NCBI GenBank assembly: GCA_030374805.1
Contig: JARGSG010000247.1
Location: 1 to 64,000, forward strand
Source: Gracilaria gracilis
Taxonomy: Eukaryota; Rhodophyta; Florideophyceae; Gracilariales; Gracilariaceae
Reading direction: 5' to 3'
Length of the DNA stretch: 64,000 bases
The notes under the pieces are model-generated. The model searched no databases. It was given only the letters and a program-made list of their open reading frames with translations, and was not told where the DNA came from. The translations under genes were made by a program, and so were the position numbers. This document shows, one piece after another, positions 40,789 through 51,640 of this stretch. Numbering within the stretch: the stretch's first letter is position 1; each line of letters opens with the position of its first letter.

Positions 40789-41660
40789 CACGAGCAGGAT
40801 AGTGTGAAGGTGCGTTCGGTCGCCTCGCCCTACGTGCGGGAGGCCCAGCAACGTGCAGAATATGCCCATCGGGATCGAAAATCGCCGCAGTCCGTGACAA
40901 AGCGAGGAGAGTGGGACATGGAACATAGCGCTCAACCCACACGGGATCTTGTACTACGACAGAAGCAGACGGAGGCAAACCCTTGCGGGATGTAGCCACA
41001 TCCCGAACGGGTGTGGCATTCGTGTCGGTATGCGTCAGGATCAGAGTAGCGCCCACGGAGGACGCCACAGATGAAATGTGCCCGTACGGGAATTCTGACG
41101 CACAAAGGCACGGAACCCCATGTTTTGACGGCCGCTTCCCATGATTGGTTCGGTGCAGCCAACGGACAGGGTCAACTCTTCCACTCCCTGGAACGGCTTT
41201 GAAGACGTGTAGGAGACACCTTCCCAGGAACTGGGACGACTTCAATGACTGACAATATTGGCGACCTTGCCGCGAATGGTCACATCACTACCCCGCATCT
41301 GTCCCTGCTTGGAAACACCGCCGCAAGCGCAACCGCAGTTTCCTCATTAGGACACTTCGCTTGTGCCATTCTGTAGCCCCTACAGGACTCTTTCGGTATC
41401 ACGCCCACCGTGGTTTCTCAGCTTTTTGTGCCCTCTAGGGATAGTGGACGTGCGAAAATCGGCTCGTAGCCGTGTCCGCGTAGCGGATGGTGATCTGTCC
41501 TGCAACCCCTCATGGGACTGAGCTCGTACGCAATTCGCTTCGTCGCTATCGCGCTCGCCATCCGCCCGCTTGGAATTTTGAGGTACAGAGAATTGTTCTT
41601 CGCCGAATTGGTCGGTCTACTGCGTACGTCACGTTCCCTGCATGGGCATTCTGTAGCGAT

Positions 41661-41800
41661 TGTTCGCGCGCCATGTCGCGCGCGTTGGTCACCCAAATGG
41701 GATCTTGGTGAATTCAGAGGGCGTGGCAGGATGTGTTCGCGCGTGTCGCGCTCGATGGTTACCCAAATGGGATCTTGGTGGATTGAGAAGTCTTGTTGGG
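41661..41800 (+). repeat. Imperfect 70-bp tandem duplication
   Basis: Two adjacent copies offset by 70 bp share ACCCAAATGGGATCTTGGTG (41691 and 41761) and a similar upstream TGTTCGCGCG stretch. Each copy carries one CCC-N4-GGG motif, so motif number here grew by local duplication. Confidence 0.75.
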
Positions 41801-41868
41801 AAGTGTTTGCACTCACGATTGCTACCCGCATGGGAATGTCTGGGCACCCTCGGGACGAGGCCAGGCCT

Positions 41869-41880
41869 GAGAAGGGGAGT
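41869..41880 (+). other. Polypurine tract
   Basis: GAGAAGGGGAGT lies one base before the 3' LTR, where plus-strand DNA synthesis of LTR elements is primed. It supports the plus orientation of the element. Confidence 0.75.
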
Positions 41881-41881
41881 C

Positions 41882-42307
41882 TGTAGTGCAATGGGATTCA
41901 TCGCCCTGACGGGTGCATAGTAAGGTTAGTAGTAGATAGTGTGCACAGGGTGCACCTCGGGGTCTCCCACGTGTAGGGTTGTGACAGTTGTCGTGTCGCC
42001 CTACGGGACCCCCCTTATAGGTAGATAGTTTATTATTTCCGACACGTGGCTCCTGCTCGTGGGACTTGCACTTAAGCATCTCCCGCTGGGCAGAGCTCAC
42101 AGTGGTAAACCTCAAGCACCCCCTAGCCGATTCTTCATCGTCTAGATTCCCACAAGGGTCATCCTTCCGTCACTACCGGTGCTCCACGCCTATCTCGTGG
42201 CCCGTTGTTAGCGTCCGTTGAGTGCTCCTTCGTCTCCGCTTGGGTGCTGCGCCGTTTATTCCTTTTGCAGGGCATAGTACGTTGTCACAGCTGACGGCTG
42301 TACTACA
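41882..42307 (+). repeat. 3' LTR
   Basis: This is the 426-bp copy of the 5' LTR. The five substitutions relative to the left copy are a to c, t to a, c to t, c to t and a to c, reading 5' LTR to 3' LTR. It is followed by the second GTTGC at 42308-42312. Confidence 0.95.
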
Positions 42308-45300
42308 GTTGCCAATAATACGTTTAGGCAGTCCTGAACACCAAGAACGTCTTCTGAAGGGAAATGGTCTTCGAGATATGTTGAGGAAGCGGAAAGCCGC
42401 CGCATATGCCTCTGCAGAAGCAGCCGTTCGTGATGGTCAAAACTTTTCGCGACATTATCCTACCCCTAGTACGGCTTTGGCTTCTTTAGTTGTATCTCTT
42501 GGGGCTATCAATTCTCGTCACCCGTCAGATGTTCTGAAGGCATTGTTCTCTGTTATTGTAGAGGATGCATCTAGAGTATTGAAAGCTGCAAAGAATCTTG
42601 GAGATTTGTGGCTTCCGGAAGAAGTAGCAGAAGGAAAGAATGGATGTCTCTTGCAAGAAGGAGAACAGGTCGACAGCGACAAAATACGCGTTTCTAAGCA
42701 CCGACAAGACCTGAAGACGAACATTAAGATACTTCGGATTGATGTTGTGGTACTGTATGGCCTCTTACGAGGAGCTCTTGGGTCTACTACGACATATTGG
42801 GGCAGTTGTGGAGGTGCAGAAGTTGCAACCGTTTTGTCAACTGTTGAAAGAGCTGCAAGATATCATCTGGCAATGGCTTATACCGGCCTAATTCTTAGTG
42901 CCCCTGACGGGGACCTCACAATTGCAGGGGTTACAGCAGCAGCGAATCCGTCAATGAAGTCTCTACAGCCTTCAGCCCTAAGCGGGTATATTGGGAATGT
43001 AGATAAGCTTCTCGGGAGCCCGATATCTAAGAGCAAGGGTTTCGAAGTAGCCTGCAAAAAGTTTTCAGTGCCTCCACAAGCAAAAACATTCTATCGGCAG
43101 AAAGTGAAAGGCATGGCTTGGCAGCTCGTGACGTATGCCGTTGCTGTCCAGAGTTTATACCTGACTCTCTCGAAGGCTCACGCTCACTCTACGTCGAAAT
43201 GCAAGGAGTACAGTTACCTATGCTGCACGTGCAAGATCTCTATCCGCGACAATTGGGCGAATTTTCGTGCTCCATCTAAAGGCTGCTGAACTTTTGTGGC
43301 GAGTTCAAGTTGCCACTATGGGAAGACAGGTATTGTAGCTGCGTGGGATTACATACGCGGTGTACTCATTGGAATCAAGGGAACTGTATTCGATGAACTT
43401 CGCAGGGGAACTCAGTCAATGATTTTGAAATCCTTCTTTGAGGCAGGCGGCTTCGAGGTTCTGCTCTCCGTTACGAGACCGATGGAAATCGCCAAAGTGG
43501 CATCTAGAGGACTCGGGGAAGGACTTGAAGTATTGGATATTCGTGATTCGATATACATCAAATCAGTTGATGATCCTATTACAGCAAGTTCGGACATTCT
43601 TGCTCTTGCTGAGGCCTTACCTTTCACGAAAGCTAGGGAGCAGTCGGGATCGCTAGAAAGGTCAGTAACCATTGAAACCCCAGAGGGGGATAAGAGTGAA
43701 ATGGAGCTTTCTTCTGATTCCGTGACGAATCAAGCTAAAAGAATAGCCAAGATCGCTGTTTCGGATTCCAACACACACCAAGATACTTCCCCGAAATCGT
43801 CAGATGAGGCACTCCACGCACTCTTGCGAGACGAAAATGCTTTGAAATTTCTTCGCTATCAACTCTTGAACTTGAGTTCTCGTGCCCTTGCTACCCACAT
43901 TCGTTTCTCGGTAAGAAAGGTAGCATCAGATGTTTGGAATTCACTGTGCGCGTTCCTTTTGTCTTTAGGATCATGCCCTGGTCTTCTTGGAACAGATAGA
44001 CCGGTAAACGAAGGACTAAGCACCTAAAATGACTGGACGAAAGAAGAAATACAACGGACTTCCTTGACCGTTGCAATGCGTATGTTGTATCCCGTCACTA
44101 AGGAAAATCCGGACCCTCTATCCGTGTTTCGCCAAGACGATTCTGCATCTGCTGACTTTGTAGCCTTGATCCATAAGGCTTCTCAAATGGCCAAAGATCT
44201 CTGTAAGCGAGATGATTTTGATGCGATCGACACGAATGAAAGCGGTGATAACAACTCACGAGCAGAACTCGTCGCAGATATCCGAATACGTAATACGCCG
44301 TCTCCGGACCCGAGCATTCCGGAAGCCTTGACCGAAATGGGTTTCCCTGAGCGACTAGCCCGAGTTGCAATTCGACGTACAGCCCTTGGTGGTGTCGAGC
44401 ACGCTACTGAATGGCTCGTGCAACTTCTTGATGCTGAAGATGACTCAATTCCAAGTGATGAAGAGAGAAATTGGGACGGAGACGAACAAGGTAGCGGCGA
44501 TGAACCTGTTCGTGAGCGGAACTCTAATCCAGAAGATGAAGAAGATGAGCCGCCGCAATCAGGAGAAGGTCTTGATAGCGACTCAAATGCTCTTCAACTC
44601 ATAGATGATGCTCTGCCGGTTCCTCATACACCAATCGACGAGATCATGATAGATGCCGGCTCGGCGGATCCAGCAGACGATTCTGAAAACGACAACAGCA
44701 ATGGTGATTCTTCTCCTGTACCCTCTCTTTCAAGTAGGGACAACGACGACGAGCCTCGAAGAGAAGTCGGTCAGAAATCAGAACAAACAGCTTCAAAGGT
44801 AAAGTTTGTCACCCATAGCGTGGATCAGGACAGCTCGGATCTTCTAAAGAGTTCTATTCAAAAAGATATTCAACTCCTTCGTGTGGGGCTTCAACAATCT
44901 TCGGACATCAAAGCTCAGGAGATCTCTGAAATAGTCAAGTTTGCTGGAAAGTCAATTGCCGAATGTGTTTCAAACGCAGATCACGAAAATGGACTGGACT
45001 CGGAAGCATTGAAGATTGCACCTGTATCTGTAGATATATTCAAGAATGTTAAGCAAGACGTGTTTGAGTCACTTCTTGAAGTCATCAAAAACATAGTGCA
45101 TCATGCGCAAAGCGTAAAGAAGAACGTTTCATTTCTTTGTGTAGAAATCCTTTCAGCCCTGCAGAAAGACGGGACCTTGTTAAAGCAGCGACTTGATGAT
45201 GTCGCCAGGCTCATGAAAGAAGGTCTTATGATGTCCTTCAAGGTGACGCAGAATACGTACGCTGTTAGTCGCGTGGCGACATTGTGGGCCCACTACGGCG

Positions 45301-47188
45301 GATACAGAGGACGACAGTCTCTTAGAAACTGCGAAGTTTTTGACTTGGCATTCAAGACGCTTAGAAGACCTGTTTCTGAATTAGAAACGTTATCAAAAGA
45401 TCCAAACGTTGATGAAGAAGCAACGCAACCACTCAAGCAGCTCTCTATCAAAGAAGAACAATCAAACAGCAGCGGGAGAAGTTCTGGTAGTCGCAAGCGA
45501 AATATATGGAACGCGGATAAAAAGAAGCACCGCAGTCAGCACAAGCTGGAATTACGACTGGCGTACCTCGCACGATGTAAAAAGAAGAACAAATGCTCGT
45601 GCGACGTATAACCACCTGTGTGTTGCTTCTCGACGCAAGGTAAAGATATGAATTCAAAGATAACATAATTGATATCTCAAAGCGTGATAAAGAGTCAAGA
45701 GTTGGGAAAAATAATAAAACAGACGGAGAAGAGGACAGAATGGAAATCGAAGACATGGCCGGGGCCATGGATCGCGCTATCAGTGATGCACATCCATCGA
45801 AACTGTTTGAAGATCGCGGTACTCAGAATGTTGCTACAGAACAGCTCCCAGATGGCTCAGAGGACCATGGTGGAGATGTCAACATGAGTTCGCCTAACGG
45901 GCAGGATCTCATCCCAAAATCCAAAATGAAGGAGATTGCTATCGTTAACGAAGAGTTATCTAGAGTCAAGGATCTGGCGTTGAGAACTAAGAAGGCTGTT
46001 GTTGATCGTACTAAGAAGGCGCTGAGTGAGGTGGTACCCGAAGTGGAATTAGAGCAGTCGGAACGATTGCAGAGGCAATCTGTTCTTTCAATCTGCATTC
46101 TATGTTTACGGATTTGGCGCAACGTGAAGGTGGGAGCTTCTTTGGTTGCCACTCTCTAACTGTTGCCCTCTCTGACCCGTGATTGGGATCTCACAAAGAA
46201 AGCGTACGAGTCTGGGATTGTTGAGAATCTGTTAGCCTTGCGTCAATTGGACAGCAGGAGTTTCCATGGATCGGAATACCGAGTAGTGAGGGCTCTGGTC
46301 AAGACTATTCTGCGCCATATTGTGGAGGACCCAAGAACTCTCCAAGAAGCTATAGTCACCGAGATACAAACTGTCATTGATCAGCCCCGCGGGAGGTCTC
46401 CGAACACAGTTAAGTCTCTGCTCACTGCTTCCGCCCCGTTGCGCCCAAACGTTAAAGAAGTTATCTGGGGATTAGCCGATCTTTTGGGACCAAAAGGTAA
46501 CAAAGACACGAGTTCTACTAAGAACCTTGTTTCTTCAGCAACCCTTAACAGAAACCAGGAATTGTCCCAATTCGCTTTAGAGACTCTGGCCGACCTTATT
46601 CAACTTTTTCAAATCGCGGCGGTGGCATTTCTCTCTGCGAAGTCTCCTTCCCCTGCAGTTCAAGGTTCCGCACTAGATTACGTTGTGCAAGCATGTCTCA
46701 CGTCTGAGCTGTCATCAAACTTCGTTCCCCGATCACTTTCCGAACTCGTCTCTCCAAGTGAATCTATGGAAAGTCCTGCTCAGCGGCTTCTACATGCCTT
46801 GTGCTCGAAGTCCGCTAATACGCACGGAGAGGCTGTGCATGCTCTGGCAGCCGCAGCAAAGATTGAAGCTGACAAGGAAGTAGTGGACTTAGATGCCATC
46901 TCAGGAATTGCGAGCTGTATAACATCGGGAACAAAACTACGAGTACTAGGAGCAATGCTGAGCACAAGTTTGCCCAACGACATTGCGAGAAGCCTGAAGA
47001 AAATGGACACTTCAGTTTCGAAGCACTTTGAAGTTACCAAATCTGTGCTGAAGGCTTTAGCTTGGTTGGGCCAAGTGGCTGGAAACATAGCGAAGAGCGG
47101 TGACTCAGGAAATGATGTTATGTCTCTCCCGAATACTGGTAGTCGTCCTTGGTGGGAGGCCATATCTCCTAATCACATGCTAGAATAA
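42308..47188 (+). pseudogene. HUWE1/TOM1-like E3 ligase pseudogene, central part
   Basis: This continues the ligase after the LTR element. In order I see the DUF913 region, a UBA domain (44320-44440, IPEALTEMGFPERLARVAIR then HATEWLVQLL), an acidic Asp/Glu/Ser-rich stretch, and a downstream helical-repeat region with LTRDWDLTKKAYESGIVENL and ILRHIVEDPRTLQEAI, both close to HUWE1 orthologues. Lesions include a frameshift just after the insertion (stop at 42335), two compensating frameshifts near 43195 and 43330, a TAA at 44025, loss of frame around 45500-45740 and a TAA at 46157. At 46157 the family context suggests Gln became a stop. No WWE domain is visible between the UBA domain and the later region. 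Homology ends near 47188, so the acidic C-terminal half and the catalytic HECT domain are absent. It could not act as a ligase even without the stops. Confidence 0.87.
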
Positions 47189-48641
47189 AACACTATCAAG
47201 TATTGCTTATAAAAAATACTTGAGGTTGAAAGTCATGGAATCTTTACGTGATGGATGGCGTTGTAATTGATGTGTATGGAAGGGCCGGTCGATGTACAAC
47301 ATACCGTAGAATGAAATGTATTTTGACAAGAGACGAGCAGAACATCGCTCGCCTACCCCTGTAATTGTTGGTGTTTGTTATGTTTTTTTTGGTTTAGAAC
47401 TGTTCGGTCGCTTTGTAAATACGATGTCCTTGGGTCCGAACAAGTATCAAGCCCAGTTGGTCTGAACTATACAGAAGCCTGAACATTGCTATGAATCGTA
47501 CTAAGAAGCATTTAATACTGCCAGATCATTTGGTTTTGCCTGTACATGCCTGCTCTACCGTTGCAGGTACACCAGCTTACCAGCACTGAATGCAGGGCGT
47601 GTCTCCTGAAAGGGACACACCAAGAAAGCCCGAACCAATTCTGGCAACTTCTACGCAAACTCAGCAAGAACTGGCATCTAGTCCCCGTCGACTGTCTATC
47701 GTCGGAACGCCCGGCAACACCTGCGATTCGACGAAAATGAAAGGAGAGTGTAATGGAAGTGCATTCAATGGGTCAAGACTGCGTTGGATGTGGGAGGAAG
47801 AAGGTAGATATGCAGCTAGGCGTGAGGATGTGGATGTGGCAAGAGGTACATTACAGGCTCTGCAGTCTGCGTACTTCCTTTGACAACCACATCCCCACGG
47901 CTTGCTCATACTATGAAGGCGACGGGCTCGCCTTCTTGCTCTGCGTCTGTGTTGGACCACGCCCTCACGCTTCGTGCACAGTTTTAACGACGAAAGGGGG
48001 AGATCGCCCTCAAATCGTCGGCTTAGAAGGAGGAACAAGGCTGCGCACAATTGTGGATTCTTCTCAAAGATTGTTTCTCATAAAACGACCATCCAGCGGA
48101 GTGATTCGACGCCTATCTCTACGACAGTTATCCTTCGTCAAAGTTGCAAATATACATGCGGGTTTCTACCAAGGTGGGATTTGCTGGTCGCGATCCTCAC
48201 CAGCACAGGGATCAGTTCTCCGCGGTGTCGAAGACTGCGATCAACTATGAAACTGTTTCATGAGGATGCGCTTGTCATCACATGATCGAAATATACTTCT
48301 GGTTACCAGGGAGGCGGACACACACCGAATATCTGAGCAGCGTCACTCGATAGAAGACCAGATATTCCTCGATCTGCGAACACAACTGCTGAGGGACGGT
48401 TTTGGTCTTGCACCACTGTGGTGTTGGTTCGTGATGCATTCATCGATTCTTGGGCAGTTTTCAAGCTTAGTTCGCACATTAGTCCGCAAAGCGATGCTCT
48501 CTATCTATCAGAACGACGTTGAATGCAACTTTGTCAGCAAAACATTGCCCTACTGAGTTCTGTAGCAGTCTTTCTCTCAACTAACGCGTTTTGCGCAAGA
48601 CGCAACACAGGCTCTGCCTGTCACATGTTGCATTCGCAAAC
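47189..48641. other. Stretch without a recognisable gene
   Basis: After the ligase relic there is AT-rich sequence to about 47540, then mixed sequence. Short frames at 47590-47883 (97 codons, ending in a Trp/Glu/Arg-rich segment) and 47753-48250 (165 codons) overlap in different frames. Neither matches a family I know. They could be remnants of one frameshifted gene. A small inverted repeat (GTGTCTCCTGAAAGGGACAC) lies near 47600. I see no RNA gene. Confidence 0.5.
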
Positions 48642-48863
48642 ATGAAATCATGCCTTAGTGTTCCGTACCACGTTGTGATCATATATGCCTTCATGCTCAA
48701 GCGAGGAACACAGAATGATCTTCAGTACGGGTACACATTGATGTCAAACGGCTTCCCACTCAACTTCAATGATTCCTCGCTCCGATCAGATCGTGCCCAG
48801 TTCGCTTTCTTTGACCGTAATTGCCAAGAAAGAGCCCGCAAGCTCTTGAGTTTCTTGTTTATT

Positions 48864-50531
48864 ATGTCCACCGAACCTAGCGAACAACCAGTCATGGATA
48901 TCTCGGACTTTGACAAAATTTTCAACTACCTTGAACAAGACCAACTGAAGAATGGTTTTCGTTTTGTTTCAGACCCGGTTTATCATGATTTTATGACGGA
49001 GTGTGAACAGGTCACACCAAAAGCCAAGTTTCAAACAAAACAAGAAAACATCCAAAGCAACAAGATACCAGCTCTGCTGATTTCATCAATATTCAATGAT
49101 GCAGCAGAATCGAATGAAGTTTCACCAACTTTCATCAGTGACCATGCTTTTGTTACCAAAATGATTCCCCTTTATCTCCCCATAGTGAACATGCCAACGC
49201 ATTGGCTGCTATCGATGTTTTACTTGGGGTCGAAAGTGTTGAAGGATAAATTCCGAGGGAGCAGGAAGGAGAGGATGCGACTGACTGTTAGTGTGCTTGA
49301 GCGTATGACACGATGGGTAGAGTGTTCTGGAGGGGAACAAAGGAGGAGACGAAGCAGGTACATGGAAATTTGGAAGAGGTTGGCAGGGGTGAGCAAGATT
49401 GTGTTGAAGAAGCGGGGAATAGAAAACGAGAGGTTGAGGTATAGAAGGACGAATGATGGAGTAGATAAGTGTGTGAAAGCTATGAGAGACTTGGGTTTGT
49501 TACTCCATTGTGGTGCAGAGGGCGTGCCAAAGGATGCAAGACGAGCGAAGGAGTGGTACGAACGCGCAATTGAGGAAGGGAATGAAACTGCTGCAATGTT
49601 CAATCTTGGGTGTTTATTCCGTGAAGGTGCACAGGGCGTGGAAAAGGATGCAAGACGAACCAAGGAGTGGTACGAACGCGCAATCGAGGAGGGGAATGAC
49701 ACTAATGCAATGTTCAATCTTGGTTGTTTATTCCGTGCTGGTGCAGACGGCGTGCCAAAGGATGCGGGATGCGCTGTGCAACTTTTCCAACGCGCCATCG
49801 ATGAAGGCAATGATACTGATGCTATGTGCCAACTGGCGATGTTGTTACAACATGGTGACGATGGGGTGCCACAGGATGCGGCATGCGCGGTGGAACTATT
49901 CGAATGCGCAATCGAAGAAGGCAATGACGCTTCTGCCATGTACAGGTTAGGTTGTTTGTTAGAAGAAGGTGAACACAGTGCTACGAAGGATGTGAGCAGA
50001 GCTGTGGAACTGTACAATCCAGCGATCGAAGAAGAGCGTAACGACGATGCTTTGCACCGCCTCGCTGAAGTTTTGGGAAGCGGAGCGGAGGGTGTGGAAG
50101 CAGATATACCCCGTGCTATGGGCTTGTATGAGCGCGCTATACTGGAAAGGCGATCAGATTGGGCTATGGGCGGATTGTTTCGGACATTACTGGACGGTGT
50201 GGATGATTGTGCGAGTGTTGATAAGGCAAAAGCCATGGAGACGCTACCCGGCGCTGTTGAAGAAAAGATGGACGTGGATGGCTTGGTGGGTTTGTCCATT
50301 CTGTATGCTAGAAACAGCGTGAGTGAGATGGGAGCTGACATGGAGGCTTCGAGGATGATGATGAGACGCGCAGTGGAACAGAAACAGCAGATCACAGGGA
50401 TAGAACACAGGGAGATGGTACGGCTGTGGAAGGGGGTGCGAGATGGGGTAGATGGGTTTGAGCAAAACGTCGAGTTCGCAACCGAGATTGCGGGATACTG
50501 CATGGAGTGGGGAATCGACTTGGGTGAATGA
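48864..50531 (+). CDS. Sel1-like repeat protein
   Basis: This gives 555 residues from the ATG at 48864 (MSTEPSEQPVMD). The frame is open up to 48591, with another ATG at 48642, but that upstream part looks like leader. About residues 207-490 form eight Sel1-type helical repeats of 36-38 residues with the signature AMFNLGCLFREGA.GV.KDA, then A..WYERAIEEGN; the last three are degenerate. Sel1 repeats fold like TPRs and act as adaptors, for example in ER-associated degradation. The N-terminal 200 residues have no domain I recognise; residues 105-185 include a hydrophobic patch and a basic Arg-rich segment. No signal peptide is seen after the chosen start. Adjacent repeats are nearly identical in DNA, so repeat number may change by unequal exchange. 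It ends with TGA and is the clearest intact host gene here. Its partner is unknown. Confidence 0.75.
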   Translation: MSTEPSEQPVMDISDFDKIFNYLEQDQLKNGFRFVSDPVYHDFMTECEQVTPKAKFQTKQENIQSNKIPALLISSIFNDAAESNEVSPTFISDHAFVTKMIPLYLPIVNMPTHWLLSMFYLGSKVLKDKFRGSRKERMRLTVSVLERMTRWVECSGGEQRRRRSRYMEIWKRLAGVSKIVLKKRGIENERLRYRRTNDGVDKCVKAMRDLGLLLHCGAEGVPKDARRAKEWYERAIEEGNETAAMFNLGCLFREGAQGVEKDARRTKEWYERAIEEGNDTNAMFNLGCLFRAGADGVPKDAGCAVQLFQRAIDEGNDTDAMCQLAMLLQHGDDGVPQDAACAVELFECAIEEGNDASAMYRLGCLLEEGEHSATKDVSRAVELYNPAIEEERNDDALHRLAEVLGSGAEGVEADIPRAMGLYERAILERRSDWAMGGLFRTLLDGVDDCASVDKAKAMETLPGAVEEKMDVDGLVGLSILYARNSVSEMGADMEASRMMMRRAVEQKQQITGIEHREMVRLWKGVRDGVDGFEQNVEFATEIAGYCMEWGIDLGE

Positions 50532-51640
50532 GAAACGAAGAGCGGAGAATGGGGCGACTGAAACATGAGACAGCGAGGGCGGCACACTGCAAGGGACGAA
50601 GTTCACGGGGTTCGTAGGGCGCGTGCTGTCGGTGACGGGCTACAATTGTACTGGATGCATCGTGCGCTGCGGCAAGGAGGATAAGGAAGCTCTGTGGACA
50701 GGGAAGGATTCGGCGGTGGGACTAGTGACGATCAAGGATTCTTCGTTTGGATGGCGTACACGTAATCGCGCAGTGCGAGAGAACCGTCTCTAGGTCAGGG
50801 TGTGGTGCATAGTCTACACTCTCCAAGCTTTGGAGTCCAAAGCGTGGACTCTCTTAACGGGTACGCACAACCGCAGTGCGCTTGGTTGAGAATAACAAGA
50901 AGGGCAAAAGTGGTATCGTACACAACGCCAACTGCGTCAGTTTGGAAGCCAGTAGCAGCAGCTCGTCGGGCGGCACGACGTCTTCTATTCAACCGTCCAA
51001 ACAGACGCGCGCCAAGGTACGCTACGCGCTCGAGATCGCGAGGAATACGCAATGTAACCCATCCGTGTGCTTCGCGCTGGTGGGAAGTTCTTAATTATCC
51101 AACCTGGAATTTCGTCAGCAAATCGATTTCACCAAGCTGATGTCCGCCATCATCTCGCTGGACGAGGAGGCGGCGTTCGCCGCCATTCAGTACACGAACC
51201 GCGTGCGCCGCATCTCGGCACTGACGAAGAACGCGACCGCATTTCTAAGACGCATCGACCGCATGAGGAGAAGATGCCGATGTAGCGGACGACAGCGACG
51301 AAGAAGATGTGCGTGCCCGCCACAGGCGCAGGTGTGGCGCGGCGTGCGCGGGTGCGCGCGCGCGATGAGGGACGCGCCGCCTGGCGGCGTGAAAAAGATG
51401 GTGGTGTTCGGCGACGCGCGGCGCGACGTGGTGGGCGACGGCGCGCACGTGGTCGCCGTGGACGCGTGGGGCGACGTGGTGGACGTGGTGGACGAATTGG
51501 TGGGCGCCGTGTGCGACACGCCGCCCGCGTTTTGACGTTGGTCCCGTCGGTTCCTTCTTTCTCTCGCTTCTTGTATGAAGAATGTTCATCGCACCGGAGC
51601 AGCACTCTTGTATTCGTTTTATGTAGAAAGCAATCTTGAA
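50532..51640 (+). pseudogene. Degenerate coding-like region, unknown gene
   Basis: Several protein-like segments appear on the plus strand in shifting frames. They are GTKFTGFVGRVLSVTGYNC near 50600, KAKVRYALEIARNTQC-like sequence near 51000, MSAIISLDEEAAFAAIQYTN from 51140, and a GC-rich end reading KKMVVFGDARRDVVGD to a TGA at 51535. The pieces look like one protein broken by frameshifts, but I recognise no family. The last part (51290-51530) is very GC-rich, with CpG-rich words on both strands, which also creates long antisense frames. A GC-rich spacer or promoter is an alternative. Confidence 0.3.

Larger units (their letters stand above)
34257..41881. repeat. Quasi-periodic CCC-N3-5-GGG motif field
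   Basis: Throughout the interior, short quasi-palindromes of the form CCC, three to five variable bases, then GGG (often GGGA) recur every 40-80 bases. Examples are CCCTCATGGG (34280), CCCAATCGGGA (34499), CCCTATAGGGA (34540), CCCATCTGGG (35031), CCCGAACGGG (36825), CCCAACTGGG (38909), CCCAGCTGGGA (40296) and CCCGTACGGGA (41081). Start-to-start distances from 38659 to 39272 are 62, 43, 62, 83, 62, 56, 61, 64, 55 and 65. By eye I count about 85 clear cases in the whole element; chance at 50% GC predicts about six. The variable centres differ, so the motif and its spacing are conserved, not a repeated unit. The satellite lacks it and the ligase pseudogene nearly so. Confidence 0.85.
33831..42307 (+). 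mobile_element. LTR retroelement, 8477 bp, no recognisable pol
   Basis: Two 426-bp direct repeats bound the element. Both start TGTAGT and end ACTACA, and they are flanked by 5-bp GTTGC duplications. A primer-binding-like site follows the left LTR and a purine tract precedes the right LTR, which sets the plus orientation. The LTRs differ at only five positions (about 1.2%), so insertion is recent relative to decay of the host gene. I looked in the translated frames for reverse transcriptase, RNase H, integrase or protease motifs and recognised none. This suggests a non-autonomous large element (LARD-like) or one too diverged to see. The interior carries a dense, quasi-periodic CCC-N3-5-GGG motif (separate entry). 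The element sits inside the HUWE1-like coding sequence. Confidence 0.93.

Noticed and set aside
34257-41881. CRISPR-like array from the regularly spaced motif
   Set aside because: The recurring part is only CCC...GGG with variable centres and variable spacing. There is no constant repeat of 20 bases or more, no cas genes, and the context is a eukaryotic LTR element.
31917-47188. Short introns explaining the broken ligase frames
   Set aside because: Homology runs directly through several stops with no room for an intron, and no consistent GT-AG pairs restore the frame. RNA-seq would settle it.
49220-50587. 455-codon antisense frame over the Sel1 gene
   Set aside because: It is Ser/Pro-rich low complexity mirroring the repeats of the sense gene, which has clear Sel1 motifs.
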